A DNA stretch of 64,000 bases from Sphingomonas sp. (GCF_019746665.1 NZ_JAIERS010000005.1:186001-250000), one strand, 5' to 3'; shown: positions 1-8,432, counted from the first letter of the stretch. Program-made: numbers and translations. Notes: a model not told the origin generated them from the sequence alone.

Positions 1-7
1 GGCCCCC

Positions 8-2197
8 GTGCAACCGCCAGCCCAAAGTAACATGCCGCTCATCCGCCAATATCTGCGGATCGCGTTGCGCTGGCGCTTCGTTATTTTGGGCTTCGTCCTG
101 GCTTGTGTCGCCATCGGGGTTGTCGTAACGCTGCTTAAGACTCCGCTCTATACGGCGACAACGACCATTGAAATCGCTCGTGAATCCAATCGGGTAACGA
201 ACTTTCAGGGTGTCGAGCGTGAAGAAAACGTTGCCGATCAGGAATTTTACCAAACGCAATATGGGCTGCTTAAGTCGAAGAGCTTGGCGGAACGTGTCGC
301 GTCAACGATGGGTATTATCGACGACCGCTCTTTTTATGAAATGTTCAAGGTAAAGGAGCAGGGATCTGCTTTCGCTAAGATCAACGGCCGTTACGTCTCC
401 AGCGGACGCAATGAGCGGCGGCGTTTGGCCGGTGAAATCTTGTTATTACACGTGGCCATTACCCCAACGCGACTTTCGCGTCTGGTTGACATAAACTTTA
501 CAAGTCCGCGCCCTGCTTTTTCAGCGCAGGTCGCGGACGCGTGGGCGGAAAGCTTCATCCAGACAAACCTAGAGCGAAAGGTCCAGGCGACGTCCTATGG
601 CCGAAACCTGTTGCAGCGAGAGCTGGCGCAGGCGAAGGCGCGCTTGGATGCGTCCCAGCGGCAGCTTGTCGGCTATGCAGCGTCGCAACGGATCATCAAT
701 CTTCCCGCGCAAAGCAACGGCCAGGGAGCGACAAGCGAGCGTTCGATCGTCGCCGATGAACTCGCCGCGCTCAGCACGGCGTTGTCGCAGGCGGTCGCAG
801 AGCGGGTCGAAGCCGAGGCGCGTTATCGCCAGCTGGGCAGTGGCGGTGCTTCGAGCGAAGCTTTGCGAAACCAGGCAATCAACTCTTTGCGCCAGCGCCG
901 TGCCGAACTTTCTGCGGATTATCAGCGGCTGCTTACCCAGTTCGAGCCTCGCTATGCTCCCGCGCTTGCGCTGAAATCGCAGATCGATGATCTCGATCGC
1001 GCTATCGGTCGTGAAGAGGCGCGAGTTGCCGGCGCCATTCGCGCAGACTATCTCCAGGCAGAAAGCCGTGAAAGTGGCCTTCGTGCGCGAGTGGAGCAGC
1101 TGAAGAGCGACTATCTCGACCTAAGAACCCGTAGCATCCAGTATAATATCTTCCAGCAAGAAGTGGATACTAACCGGGCGTTGTATGATGGACTGTTGCA
1201 GCGGTTCAAGGAGATCGGCGTTGCCGGTGGTGTCGGCATCAACAACGTATCCTTTGTGGATCGCGCTGTTATTCCGGATCATCCTTCCAGCCCGCAGCTG
1301 CTGGTAAACCTCGCGCTGGCGATGTTGATTGGCCTAGGCTTGGGTGCTGCGGCCGCAATGGTTCTGGAACAGCTGGACGAAACGATCGCGGATCCTGGCG
1401 AATTGGAACGCCAGCTTGGCATCCCAATGTTGGGCGTGGTGCCCAAGATTGAGGACCAGGCTCCCGAAGTTGCTTTGCTGGATCGCAAATCCAATTTCGT
1501 CGAGGCGTATCTGGCGATCCAGACTAGTTTGTCTTTCACCACCGAGCACGGGATGCCGCGTTCGCTCGCGGTAACCTCGACGCGGCCGGCCGAGGGCAAA
1601 TCCTCGACCGCCCTATCACTGGCCACGGTTCTGGCTCGAGGCCGTCGTCGGGTCGTACTCATCGACGCGGATATGCGCTCGCCATCGGTGCATTTGCTGA
1701 TCGGCGCGAGGCATGATCTGGGGCTGAGCAATTTCCTTGCGGGGCAAGATGACGTCGAACCGATGATCATTCCCGTGCCTGACTACGGCTTCGATGCGAT
1801 CACGGCCGGACCGTTGCCGCCAAATGCCGCTGAGCTTCTCGGCGGTAACCGCCTCGCAGTGCTCATCGAACGGCTGTTGAGCACCTACGATCACGTTGTG
1901 ATCGACGCGCCACCAGTGATGGGGCTGGCAGATGCACCACTGATCGCGAGCCGCGTGGAAGGCGTCGTCTTCGCGATCGAATCGCATAGTGTTCGGGTCA
2001 CCCAGGTAAAGACCGCGCTGGGGCGCCTCTCGGCCGCTAACGCTCGCTTGTTCGGCGGCGTGCTTACGAAATTCGAGGCGAAGCGTGCCAGCTATGGTTA
2101 TGGGTATGGCTATGGCTATGGCTATGGCTATGGCGCCGGTTTTGATTATGGCCATAATCGGTTGAGTGATGGCGAGAAGGTCTCCCGGCGGGGATGA
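8..2197 (+). CDS. Exopolysaccharide polymerisation/export tyrosine autokinase (Wzz + BY-kinase, GumC/Wzc type)
   Basis: Inner-membrane polysaccharide co-polymerase fused to a bacterial tyrosine kinase, which would control chain length and export of an exopolysaccharide. Residues ~25-45 form TM1, a long periplasmic coiled-coil segment follows (~190-400), and TM2 lies near 430-455. The cytosolic kinase has a Walker A with K531 (AEGKSST), Walker A' with D553 (VLIDAD) and Walker B with D633 (VVIDAPP). The C-terminal tail carries a cluster of seven Tyr-Gly pairs from Y696 to Y708 plus Y714, the usual autophosphorylation cluster. The GTG at 8 is used here, but the frame is open to the window edge and an ATG at 32 is equally possible, so the true start may differ or lie outside. 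The stop overlaps the next gene by four bases (ATGA), indicating translational coupling. Confidence 0.92.
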   Translation: MQPPAQSNMPLIRQYLRIALRWRFVILGFVLACVAIGVVVTLLKTPLYTATTTIEIARESNRVTNFQGVEREENVADQEFYQTQYGLLKSKSLAERVASTMGIIDDRSFYEMFKVKEQGSAFAKINGRYVSSGRNERRRLAGEILLLHVAITPTRLSRLVDINFTSPRPAFSAQVADAWAESFIQTNLERKVQATSYGRNLLQRELAQAKARLDASQRQLVGYAASQRIINLPAQSNGQGATSERSIVADELAALSTALSQAVAERVEAEARYRQLGSGGASSEALRNQAINSLRQRRAELSADYQRLLTQFEPRYAPALALKSQIDDLDRAIGREEARVAGAIRADYLQAESRESGLRARVEQLKSDYLDLRTRSIQYNIFQQEVDTNRALYDGLLQRFKEIGVAGGVGINNVSFVDRAVIPDHPSSPQLLVNLALAMLIGLGLGAAAAMVLEQLDETIADPGELERQLGIPMLGVVPKIEDQAPEVALLDRKSNFVEAYLAIQTSLSFTTEHGMPRSLAVTSTRPAEGKSSTALSLATVLARGRRRVVLIDADMRSPSVHLLIGARHDLGLSNFLAGQDDVEPMIIPVPDYGFDAITAGPLPPNAAELLGGNRLAVLIERLLSTYDHVVIDAPPVMGLADAPLIASRVEGVVFAIESHSVRVTQVKTALGRLSAANARLFGGVLTKFEAKRASYGYGYGYGYGYGYGAGFDYGHNRLSDGEKVSRRG
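2093..2134 (+). repeat. Seven-copy TAYGGN hexanucleotide tandem repeat encoding the kinase Tyr cluster
   Basis: Seven consecutive 6-base units of the form TAT-GGN encode alternating Tyr-Gly at residues 696-709 of the BY-kinase. The last five units are identical (TATGGC). Unit length is a multiple of three, so copy-number change would alter the number of phosphorylatable tyrosines without a frameshift. Confidence 0.95.
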
Positions 2198-3465
2198 GCA
2201 GATTTGCCCACCCTACCCGGCGCTTGTTCGGCGGTGGGATTAAGGGCCTTGCCCTGGCGCTTTGCGCCGTCGGCGCGGGTTACGCAATCGTCACGCAGTC
2301 GCTTGCGGTTGTGCTGACGGAGCAGGCACCCGAGCTTGCTCATCAACTCGCGCCGGGGAATGGGCGTGTGAGCGGCGCCTGGGCACGTAAGATGCTCGAG
2401 AACGACGTCGCCGATAATCAAGGCGGCGTGACCCAGCTCGCTGAACGTGCATTGCTGCAAGACGCGACGGCGGTGGCGGCCGTGGGTACGCTGGGTCTTG
2501 TCGCCCAGTTGAACGGTAACGCCGCCAGGGCGGCCCGCCTCTTTGAGTATGCTGCCCGTTTAACCCGCCGTGATTTGCCCACGGAGCTGTGGCTGATCGA
2601 GGACGCGGTGAGACAAGGGAATATTCCTGGTGCGCTGCGGCATTATGATATTGCCCTGCGGACACAGCCTGGCGCGGGTGAGATCCTGTTCCCCGTGCTT
2701 GCCACTGCTAGCACTGACCCTGCCATCGCGCTCTCACTGACTAAAACGCTCCAGAAAAAACCGTTATGGAGTGAATCGTTCATCACTTATTTAGCGATCA
2801 ACACCAAATCGCCCGTGCAAACCGCTGGGCTTTTTCAACAGCTTAGCGCATCAGGGGTGCCCGTTGCGACCACCAGTCGCAACATCCTGGTCGACCGGCT
2901 GCTCGGCGCGAAGCCCGAAGCCGCCTGGGCGTTTTACCGCAGCTTCCATCCCGACGCGGATCGGCACCGTTCGAATGACCCCTATTTCACCGGATCAGCC
3001 GACTCTCCCTCTCAGCTGGACTGGGTGTCGATCAACGACGAAGGCCTCTCGGGTACAATCCAGCGCGGCGCTGACCGCGGCCTCTTTGCGTTTTCCACCG
3101 CGCCGACGGTTGGTGGCGTGGTGCTGCGACAGCGTCTCGTTCTGCCACCAGGCAGCTACAGAATTGAAGGCGAGAGTATCGATTTGCGGCCTGCCGCTAA
3201 CGCTTGGCCCTATTGGGCGCTGAGTTGCATGGCTGACGGGCGTGAACTCGGACAGGTAGCCGTTCCGCCGTCCGAAAACGGTCGTGGCCGATTTGCCGGA
3301 TTGGTAACGGTTACGAACGGCTGCGCGGTTCAGCAACTTGCCTTCACGATCCGCCCGTCCGAGTCCGTGGAAGGTGTCACCGGCCAGCTGAGCTACGTGG
3401 CGCTTCGACCGGTGCAGGGAAGCAACGCCGCGTCGGCCGCGAGCGGCGGCGCGCGGCCCAAATAG
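2194..3465 (+). CDS. Membrane-anchored helical-repeat protein of the exopolysaccharide locus, function unknown
   Basis: 423 residues. An N-terminal hydrophobic segment (about residues 14-35, GLALALCAVGAGYAIVTQS) looks like a membrane anchor or uncleaved signal. It is followed by a helical, Ala/Leu-rich TPR-like region (about 60-200) and then a non-repetitive C-terminal region with beta character. I do not recognise a named family. Its ATG overlaps the stop of the tyrosine autokinase gene (ATGA) and the next gene begins one base after its stop, so the three form one operon. A periplasmic or membrane role in exopolysaccharide assembly is inferred from context only. Confidence 0.82.
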   Translation: MSRFAHPTRRLFGGGIKGLALALCAVGAGYAIVTQSLAVVLTEQAPELAHQLAPGNGRVSGAWARKMLENDVADNQGGVTQLAERALLQDATAVAAVGTLGLVAQLNGNAARAARLFEYAARLTRRDLPTELWLIEDAVRQGNIPGALRHYDIALRTQPGAGEILFPVLATASTDPAIALSLTKTLQKKPLWSESFITYLAINTKSPVQTAGLFQQLSASGVPVATTSRNILVDRLLGAKPEAAWAFYRSFHPDADRHRSNDPYFTGSADSPSQLDWVSINDEGLSGTIQRGADRGLFAFSTAPTVGGVVLRQRLVLPPGSYRIEGESIDLRPAANAWPYWALSCMADGRELGQVAVPPSENGRGRFAGLVTVTNGCAVQQLAFTIRPSESVEGVTGQLSYVALRPVQGSNAASAASGGARPK

Positions 3466-3466
3466 G

Positions 3467-3877
3467 ATGTACGGCGTGCGTCTTTATCGTCTCTTTGTCC
3501 GGCTTGCCGCGGCCCTGCTCGTTGCCGGCACACCGATCGTCGCCCCAACCGTTGCTCACGGCCAGATTCGGGGCTCGGACGCAGATGATAATGATTTGCC
3601 GCTGCCACCGCCGCAGCCTGTCGGCAACAGTGCGGTCAGGCAGGCAACGCCGGGGCAGACGCCCACCTCTATCGCCGGGCGAACCGGCACGCGCCGGACT
3701 CGCCAGGATGTGACCGGGGTGGTCGCCACGGCACGGCTCAGTACGCGCGTTTCCAGCCGAATCCAGTCCCGTTTTCGGAACCGGCTCGATCAATCTTTCG
3801 ATCCGCTGGCTAATGGGACCTCCTCGTTTCGGGCTGCCAACGAGCAGACGCGACGGCAAGGCCAGGTTCGACGGTAA
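3467..3877 (+). CDS. Small exported protein of the exopolysaccharide locus, function unknown
   Basis: 136 residues with an N-terminal signal peptide (about residues 1-33, cleavage likely after VAHG or nearby). The rest is Arg- and Gln-rich and low in predicted structure, with a stretch of acidic residues then prolines (about 40-50) and a basic C-terminus (RRQGQVRR). It starts one base after the preceding stop codon, which puts it in the same operon as the autokinase. I recognise no catalytic motif. It could be a periplasmic partner of the export machinery, but that is inference from neighbourhood. Confidence 0.7.
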   Translation: MYGVRLYRLFVRLAAALLVAGTPIVAPTVAHGQIRGSDADDNDLPLPPPQPVGNSAVRQATPGQTPTSIAGRTGTRRTRQDVTGVVATARLSTRVSSRIQSRFRNRLDQSFDPLANGTSSFRAANEQTRRQGQVRR

Positions 3878-4334
3878 TGGTCCGATTTCGGCGTGAGCGC
3901 GGTCCCGCCACTCTGCCACCAGCAACATGCTTAGGTTCGTACCGATGTAGCCGGATCGAGATCGTGACGGCCTAGCCCCAGCCATGGGTCTCAGCGAAAT
4001 GTAAGCCGTGGTGATTGGTGCCACCCGCCGTTTTCCTGTGCGACACTAGTTCAAGCGGATAGCTTCCGAGCGTTGGGAGCGTCACGCCGCTGGGATTTTC
4101 CTACCTGCCCCCGCATGTTCGGCGCGCCGACACGGGAACCGGAGCCGCAAAGGCAGGCCCTGAACGGGGCAACCTGTGTGCGACGCCGCGAACTGCCGGC
4201 ACATCCCGACCCCGCCTTGACGATATCAATAACAGAACAAATGCATCCCAACGCAATATATCCGAATAAATTTCTACGAGCGGGAACATAGCGACGCTAT
4301 CCGATTTTCCATTCTTCGTAGGGAGCCGTGATGG
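3878..4334. other. 457-base stretch with no convincing gene
   Basis: No reading frame here has a ribosome binding site and a plausible protein. The last ~130 bases are AT-richer than the surroundings and contain a TTGACG (4217-4222) that could be a -35 element for the downstream epimerase-like gene, although no good -10 follows at 17 bases. A 13-base interrupted palindrome, ATAGCG-a-CGCTAT, lies at 4288-4300. Confidence 0.5.
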
Positions 4335-5330
4335 GTGAGGTGGGTGTTGCGTGTACTCGTGACAGGGAGCAGTGGTTTCGTTGGCGCAACGCTATTGAGG
4401 GTTCTCAAGGCACAGGGAAAAGAAGCAGAGGGCATAAGTCGAACCAGCAGCGCCCGCTTTTCTGCCGATCTTTTAGACTATGATAGCCTCGTAAAGATAT
4501 TGAAAGACTTTCGGCCAAAAGTGATTGTGAATTGTGCTGCGCAAACCAATCTAAAAGGCGTTAAGCGAAACCCACAAATGTTGGTGAATTCGATCGGGGT
4601 CACTAACATAATGAAGGCTTTTAAATGTACAAACTCCGAGCGACGCTTGGTGCAGATATCATCGCAATTAGTCCATCGATTGGATATTCCGCCAGGGAAA
4701 GAGGATCATTTTGACCCAGTCGGCGATTATGGCGCGTCGAAGGCAATTGCCGAAGCGGCGGTCAGTTCGGCAGATGGCGCCGGCGCCGAATGGGCAGTGT
4801 TGCGCTGTCCAACGATCTGGGGGCCGGGCATGAGCGAGCATTATGCCGGGATTTTGAGATTGGTGAAGAAGGGGCGCTATGTCCACTTGAAGCGGGGGCC
4901 GGTGCGCAAAACTTACGCATATATCGACAATCTGGCACATCAGATCGCAGCGGTGGTCGATGCCCCGGCCGCGAGAGTTCATCGTCGTGTCCTGTATCTG
5001 GGCGACTATCAACCGCTTGATGTGACAGCCTGGATCAACGCCTTTGCGGCGGGGTGGGGAAGGCATGTGCCAACAGTGCCGGACACCGTCGCGCGGGCGG
5101 CGGCGGCATTAGGCGATTTCTCAGTTCGCGTCGGCCTCCCCTTGCCAATAACTAGCGACCGTCTGAATAATTTGACGCTTGAATATTGCCACGACCTCTC
5201 GCCAATAAAGGAGCTCGCGCCGGCATTACCCGTTTTTTGGCGGGACGGCGTCGAGCTTACGAGGGCGTGGATCGACGACGCGGCCCAGCTATCCCATATC
5301 GACCGAAACGTTGTTCCCGCCCTGGTGTGA
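4335..5330 (+). CDS. NAD-dependent epimerase/dehydratase (extended SDR), AT-richer than neighbours
   Basis: 331-residue extended short-chain dehydrogenase. The N-terminal Rossmann glycine motif is TGSSGFVG, an SS-containing strand (QISSQLVH) lies mid-protein, and the catalytic Tyr-Lys pair is seen in YGASK. It resembles RmlD/GalE-like nucleotide-sugar modifying enzymes, so a role in making a sugar for surface polysaccharide is likely, but the substrate cannot be read from sequence. Start chosen is GTG 4335 with AGGGAG at 4320-4325; downstream GTG/TTG codons are alternatives. The first half has visibly lower GC and less biased codons than flanking genes (many ATA, AAA, TTA), suggesting acquisition by transfer. 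Polysaccharide loci commonly carry such genes. Confidence 0.85.
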   Translation: MRWVLRVLVTGSSGFVGATLLRVLKAQGKEAEGISRTSSARFSADLLDYDSLVKILKDFRPKVIVNCAAQTNLKGVKRNPQMLVNSIGVTNIMKAFKCTNSERRLVQISSQLVHRLDIPPGKEDHFDPVGDYGASKAIAEAAVSSADGAGAEWAVLRCPTIWGPGMSEHYAGILRLVKKGRYVHLKRGPVRKTYAYIDNLAHQIAAVVDAPAARVHRRVLYLGDYQPLDVTAWINAFAAGWGRHVPTVPDTVARAAAALGDFSVRVGLPLPITSDRLNNLTLEYCHDLSPIKELAPALPVFWRDGVELTRAWIDDAAQLSHIDRNVVPALV

Positions 5331-5439
5331 GCGGTCTGATCAACTGACGCGCTCTCATACGTCTAGAGTTTGGGTTGCTCCGAGTCGCTGCCGTACGCTT
5401 CCACCCCTAGCACTTGCACCTTCCATCCTCCGCCCCCAA

Positions 5440-5460
5440 ATCACCTCAGCAAGAGGTGAT
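5440..5460 (+). promoter_or_regulatory. Perfect 8-bp hairpin enclosing the cydA Shine-Dalgarno sequence
   Basis: ATCACCTC (5440-5447), loop AGCAA, GAGGTGAT (5453-5460). The 3' arm contains the purine-rich ribosome binding site (AGAGGTGA), ending two bases before the cydA ATG at 5463. In RNA this stem would hide the SD. The palindrome is read directly; a regulatory function is inference. Confidence 0.6.
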
Positions 5461-5462
5461 CC

Positions 5463-6872
5463 ATGTTCGCGGCTGTCGATCCCATCCTGCTTGCTCGCAT
5501 CCAGTTCGGCTTCACGGTCAGCTTCCACTTTATTTTCCCGAGCTTTTCGATCGGCTTGGCGAGCTACCTCGCGGTGCTTGAGGCGCTCTGGCTTCGCACC
5601 AGGGATGAAGCCTATCTCGACCTGTTCAAGTTCTGGCTGAAGATTTTCGCCGTCGCTTTCGCGATGGGCGTCGTGTCGGGCATCGTCATGTCCTATCAGT
5701 TCGGCACCAACTGGGCGGTGTTTTCGGACAAGACCGGGCCGGTGCTGGGGCCGCTAATGGCCTATGAGGTGCTCACCGCCTTTTTCCTGGAAGCCGGTTT
5801 TCTCGGCGTGATGCTGTTCGGGATGGAGAAGGTGGGCAAGAAGCTGCACTTCGCCGCCACCTGCATGGTCGCGCTCGGCACCTTCATCTCGGCGTTCTGG
5901 ATCCTGTCGGCGAACAGCTGGATGCAGACGCCGCGGGGTTATGCGGTGAACGCCGTCGGCCAGTTCGTGCCCGGGGGTGATTGGCTGGCCATCATCTTCA
6001 ACCCCAGCTTTCCCTATCGGCTGGTCCATACCGTGACGGGCGCCTATCTCACCACCGCGCTCGCGGTGGGCGCGGTTGGCGCGTGGCATTTGCTGAAGGA
6101 CCGGCAGAACCGTTTCGCGCGCATCATGTTCTCGATGGCGATGGGGATGATCGCGGTCGTCGCGCCGCTCCAGATCGCGGCGGGCGATACCCAGGGGCTC
6201 AACACGCTCGAGCATCAGCCGGCGAAGATCGCGGCGATGGAGGGGCATTTCCAAAGCCATGAAGATGGCGCGCCGCTGATCCTGTTCGGGCTGCCCAACC
6301 AGCGCGAGCAACGCGTCGATTATGCGATCGAGCTGCCCAAGCTCTCCTCGCTGATCCTGAAGCATGATCTGAACGCCCCGCTCGCCGGGCTCGACCGGGT
6401 GCCGCGCGACAAGCAGCCGCCGGTGCCGGTCGTCTTCTGGTCGTTCCGGGTGATGGTGGGCTTGGGCTTCGCAATGCTGGGCTTGGCGCTGTGGGCGCTG
6501 CTGGCGCGGGTGCGCGGGCGGCTGTTCGACTGGGCGTGGCTCCACCGCGCGGCGTTGGTGATGGGCCCGTCGGGCTTCGTCGCGGTGATCGCTGGCTGGA
6601 TCACCACCGAAGTCGGCCGCCAGCCCTACACCGTGTACGGGCTGCTCCAGACCGCGCAAAGCGCGTCGCCGCTCGCCGCCCCCGCGGTGGGTGCGTCACT
6701 GGTCGCGTTCGTGCTCGTTTATTTCGCGGTGTTCGGCGTCGGCACTTGGTATATCCTGAAGCTGATGCACGGCGGCGTCCACGTCCACGAATCGGATCTG
6801 GGCGACGCGCCCATCCGCACCGCGGGGGTGACGCCGACCTTGCAGGTTCAGCGCCAGGGCCAGCCGGCGTGA
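5463..6872 (+). CDS. cydA: Cytochrome bd-type ubiquinol oxidase subunit I (CIO-like)
   Basis: 469-residue integral membrane subunit that oxidises ubiquinol and carries the b558, b595 and d haems of the bd terminal oxidase. It has nine predicted TM segments, a haem-ligand histidine at H22 in the first TM (FTVSFHF), another in RLVHTVTGAY, and the GRQPY motif before the quinol-side loop. The Q-loop is short, as in the cyanide-insensitive (CioA) branch rather than the long-Q-loop E. coli CydA. cydB starts within its stop codon (GTGA), so the subunits are co-translated. A strong SD (AGAGGTGA) sits in a hairpin just upstream. Confidence 0.95.
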   Translation: MFAAVDPILLARIQFGFTVSFHFIFPSFSIGLASYLAVLEALWLRTRDEAYLDLFKFWLKIFAVAFAMGVVSGIVMSYQFGTNWAVFSDKTGPVLGPLMAYEVLTAFFLEAGFLGVMLFGMEKVGKKLHFAATCMVALGTFISAFWILSANSWMQTPRGYAVNAVGQFVPGGDWLAIIFNPSFPYRLVHTVTGAYLTTALAVGAVGAWHLLKDRQNRFARIMFSMAMGMIAVVAPLQIAAGDTQGLNTLEHQPAKIAAMEGHFQSHEDGAPLILFGLPNQREQRVDYAIELPKLSSLILKHDLNAPLAGLDRVPRDKQPPVPVVFWSFRVMVGLGFAMLGLALWALLARVRGRLFDWAWLHRAALVMGPSGFVAVIAGWITTEVGRQPYTVYGLLQTAQSASPLAAPAVGASLVAFVLVYFAVFGVGTWYILKLMHGGVHVHESDLGDAPIRTAGVTPTLQVQRQGQPA

Positions 6873-7873
6873 ACCTGAACTATGATCTGGCGACGATCTG
6901 GGCCGCGCTGATCGCGTTCGCGGTGTTCGCCTATGTCGTGCTCGACGGGTTCGATCTGGGGATCGGCATTCTGTTCCCGCGCTTCATCCGCGGCCCGGAT
7001 CGCGACCAGGCGATGAACGCGATCGCGCCGGTGTGGGACGGCAACGAGACCTGGCTGATCCTAGGCGGCGGCGGCCTGTTCGCGGCCTTTCCGCTGGCTT
7101 ATGCGATCATTCTGCCGGCACTGTATCCGCCGATCATCGCGATGTTGCTGGGGTTGATCTTTCGCGGGGTCGCGTTCGAGTTCCGCTGGCGCGATCCCGC
7201 GCACCAGCCCTTCTGGGATTTCGCCTTCACCACCGGCTCGACCATCGCCGCCTTGGCGCAAGGGGTGACGCTGGGCGCGCTGCTGCAGGGGATCACGGTC
7301 AACGGGCGGGCCTATGGCGGCGGCTGGCTCGATTGGCTGACGCCGTTCACGGTGCTGACGGGCGTGAGCGTGGTGATCGGCTATGCGTTGCTCGGTGCGT
7401 GCTGGCTGATCGTGAAGACCGAAGGCGAGACCGAACGCCGCGCCTATGCGCTCGCGCGGCTGCTGGGGCCGCTGACCATCCTGGCGATCGTCGCGGTGTC
7501 GGCGGCGACGCCGTTCCTCGCGCACAGCTATGTGAAGCGGTGGTTCACTTTTCCAGGCGTGCTGATCACCGCGCAGGTGCCGTTGCTCGTCGCGATCGTC
7601 TCGGTGCTGTTCTGGCGCGCGCTCGCCACCCATCGCCGGATCGCGCCGTTCGCCCTGGCGCTGACGCTGTTCGCGCTGAGCTTCATCGGGCTCGGCATTT
7701 CGATGTTTCCCTACATCATCCCGCGCAGCGTGACGATCTGGCAGGCGGCGGCGCCCGAGGCGAGCCAGGCCTTCATGCTGGTGGGGGCGGGGGTGATGCT
7801 GCCGATCATCCTGGCCTACACCGCCTGGTCCTATTGGGTGTTCCGCGGCAAGGTGGGCGAAGGCTATCATTGA
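6869..7873 (+). CDS. cydB: Cytochrome bd-type ubiquinol oxidase subunit II
   Basis: 334 residues, about eight TM helices, the non-haem structural partner of subunit I. Family motifs are VLDGFDLGIG near the N-terminus and WDGNETWLILGGGG around residues 55-68. The start is the GTG at 6869, which overlaps the cydA stop (GTGA). An upstream extension of the same frame is antisense-like noise inside cydA and is not part of the protein. The stop TGA shares its A with the ATG of the next small gene (TGATG). Confidence 0.95.
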   Translation: MNLNYDLATIWAALIAFAVFAYVVLDGFDLGIGILFPRFIRGPDRDQAMNAIAPVWDGNETWLILGGGGLFAAFPLAYAIILPALYPPIIAMLLGLIFRGVAFEFRWRDPAHQPFWDFAFTTGSTIAALAQGVTLGALLQGITVNGRAYGGGWLDWLTPFTVLTGVSVVIGYALLGACWLIVKTEGETERRAYALARLLGPLTILAIVAVSAATPFLAHSYVKRWFTFPGVLITAQVPLLVAIVSVLFWRALATHRRIAPFALALTLFALSFIGLGISMFPYIIPRSVTIWQAAAPEASQAFMLVGAGVMLPIILAYTAWSYWVFRGKVGEGYH

Positions 7874-8022
7874 TGCGTGCGCCGCGCGAGGATGAGGGCG
7901 CGGGCGGGGGCGATGACCGGCCGCTGTGGCAGCGGCTGCTGTGGCTCGCGGCGATCTGGGGCGCGAGCGTGGCGACGCTGGGCGTTGTTGCGGCGGCGAT
8001 TCGCGGGTGGTTGCACGGGTAG
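7873..8022 (+). CDS. DUF2474-type small membrane subunit of the bd oxidase
   Basis: 49-residue protein starting one base inside the cydB stop (TGATG). The N-terminal third is hydrophilic, then PLWQRLLWLAAIWGASVATL and the following residues form one TM helix ending in RGWLHG. Proteins of this shape (DUF2474) follow cydB in CIO-type operons and are thought to play the role CydX plays in E. coli, stabilising the oxidase. Assignment rests on length, single TM and position; the third-subunit role is inference from the family. Confidence 0.85.
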   Translation: MRAPREDEGAGGGDDRPLWQRLLWLAAIWGASVATLGVVAAAIRGWLHG

Positions 8023-8120
8023 GCAAGATTCGCGGGCGCAGCCGGGCGCCGGTTCAGCGAAGCTGAAACCAACCCTAGGGCGCCCTTTGACAGCCAAGGC
8101 GGCAAGAAGAGAGTCGCTCC

Positions 8121-8156
8121 AAAAGAAAAGGGGCGGCGATCGCTCGCCACCCCTTT
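8121..8156 (-). terminator. Rho-independent terminator of the 8181-8432 mini-protein gene
   Basis: Read on the minus strand, a stem of GGAAAGGGGTGGCGA paired with TCGCCGCCCCTTTT (one mismatch) closes over a GCGA-type loop and runs into TTTTCTTTT. It lies about 25 bases after the mini-protein stop. Confidence 0.8.
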
Positions 8157-8180
8157 CCAATAGTCGCGTGTCGACCGGTC

Positions 8181-8432
8181 TTAGCGGCTGGTCGAGTTGT
8201 TCGAGCCAGTGGTGCCCGCCACGATGCCGGCGATCGCGCCGCCAGCGGCGATCACGACGAGGGCGATGATGCCCGCCTGGCTGATCTTGGCCTTCTTGCC
8301 GGCCGGGGCCGCACGGACCGCCTTGGCGGCCGGAGCGATCGACAGGGCCGACGCCGGATTCGCCGAGGCGGCGACCGGAGCGACGACCATCGAAGCGGCA
8401 GCAGCCGTAACGAGGAACTTCGCGAAGCTCAT
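8181..8432 (-). CDS. Secreted mini-protein with glycine-rich hydrophobic helix, paralogue of 38476-38748
   Basis: 83 residues. Signal peptide at 1-23 (MSFAKFLVTAAAAS..., cleavage near ASA), Ala/Lys linker, then KAKISQAGIIALVVIAAGG and a second hydrophobic stretch rich in small residues, ending in a polar N/S/T tail. Start chosen at ATG 8432, preceded by GGGAG. It has its own terminator, so it is a monocistronic unit. The same architecture, including KAK-x-S-x-AGI and VI-x(2)-GGA, recurs at 38476-38748. No function is known to me; a membrane-inserted or envelope peptide is inferred. Confidence 0.82.
   Translation of the reverse strand: MSFAKFLVTAAAASMVVAPVAASANPASALSIAPAAKAVRAAPAGKKAKISQAGIIALVVIAAGGAIAGIVAGTTGSNNSTSR

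Noticed and set aside
2093..2134. Hexanucleotide repeats as a possible CRISPR or satellite
   Set aside because: Units are contiguous, in frame and encode the known Tyr-Gly tail; there are no spacers.
3467..3877. Truncated outer membrane beta-barrel protein
   Set aside because: I considered that this is only the N-terminus of a barrel protein, but the following 457 bases contain no barrel-like coding sequence in any frame, so it is kept as a complete small protein.
8023..8120. Possible small gene or regulatory RNA after the bd oxidase operon
   Set aside because: No SD/start combination and no clear stem apart from the downstream terminator of the minus-strand gene.
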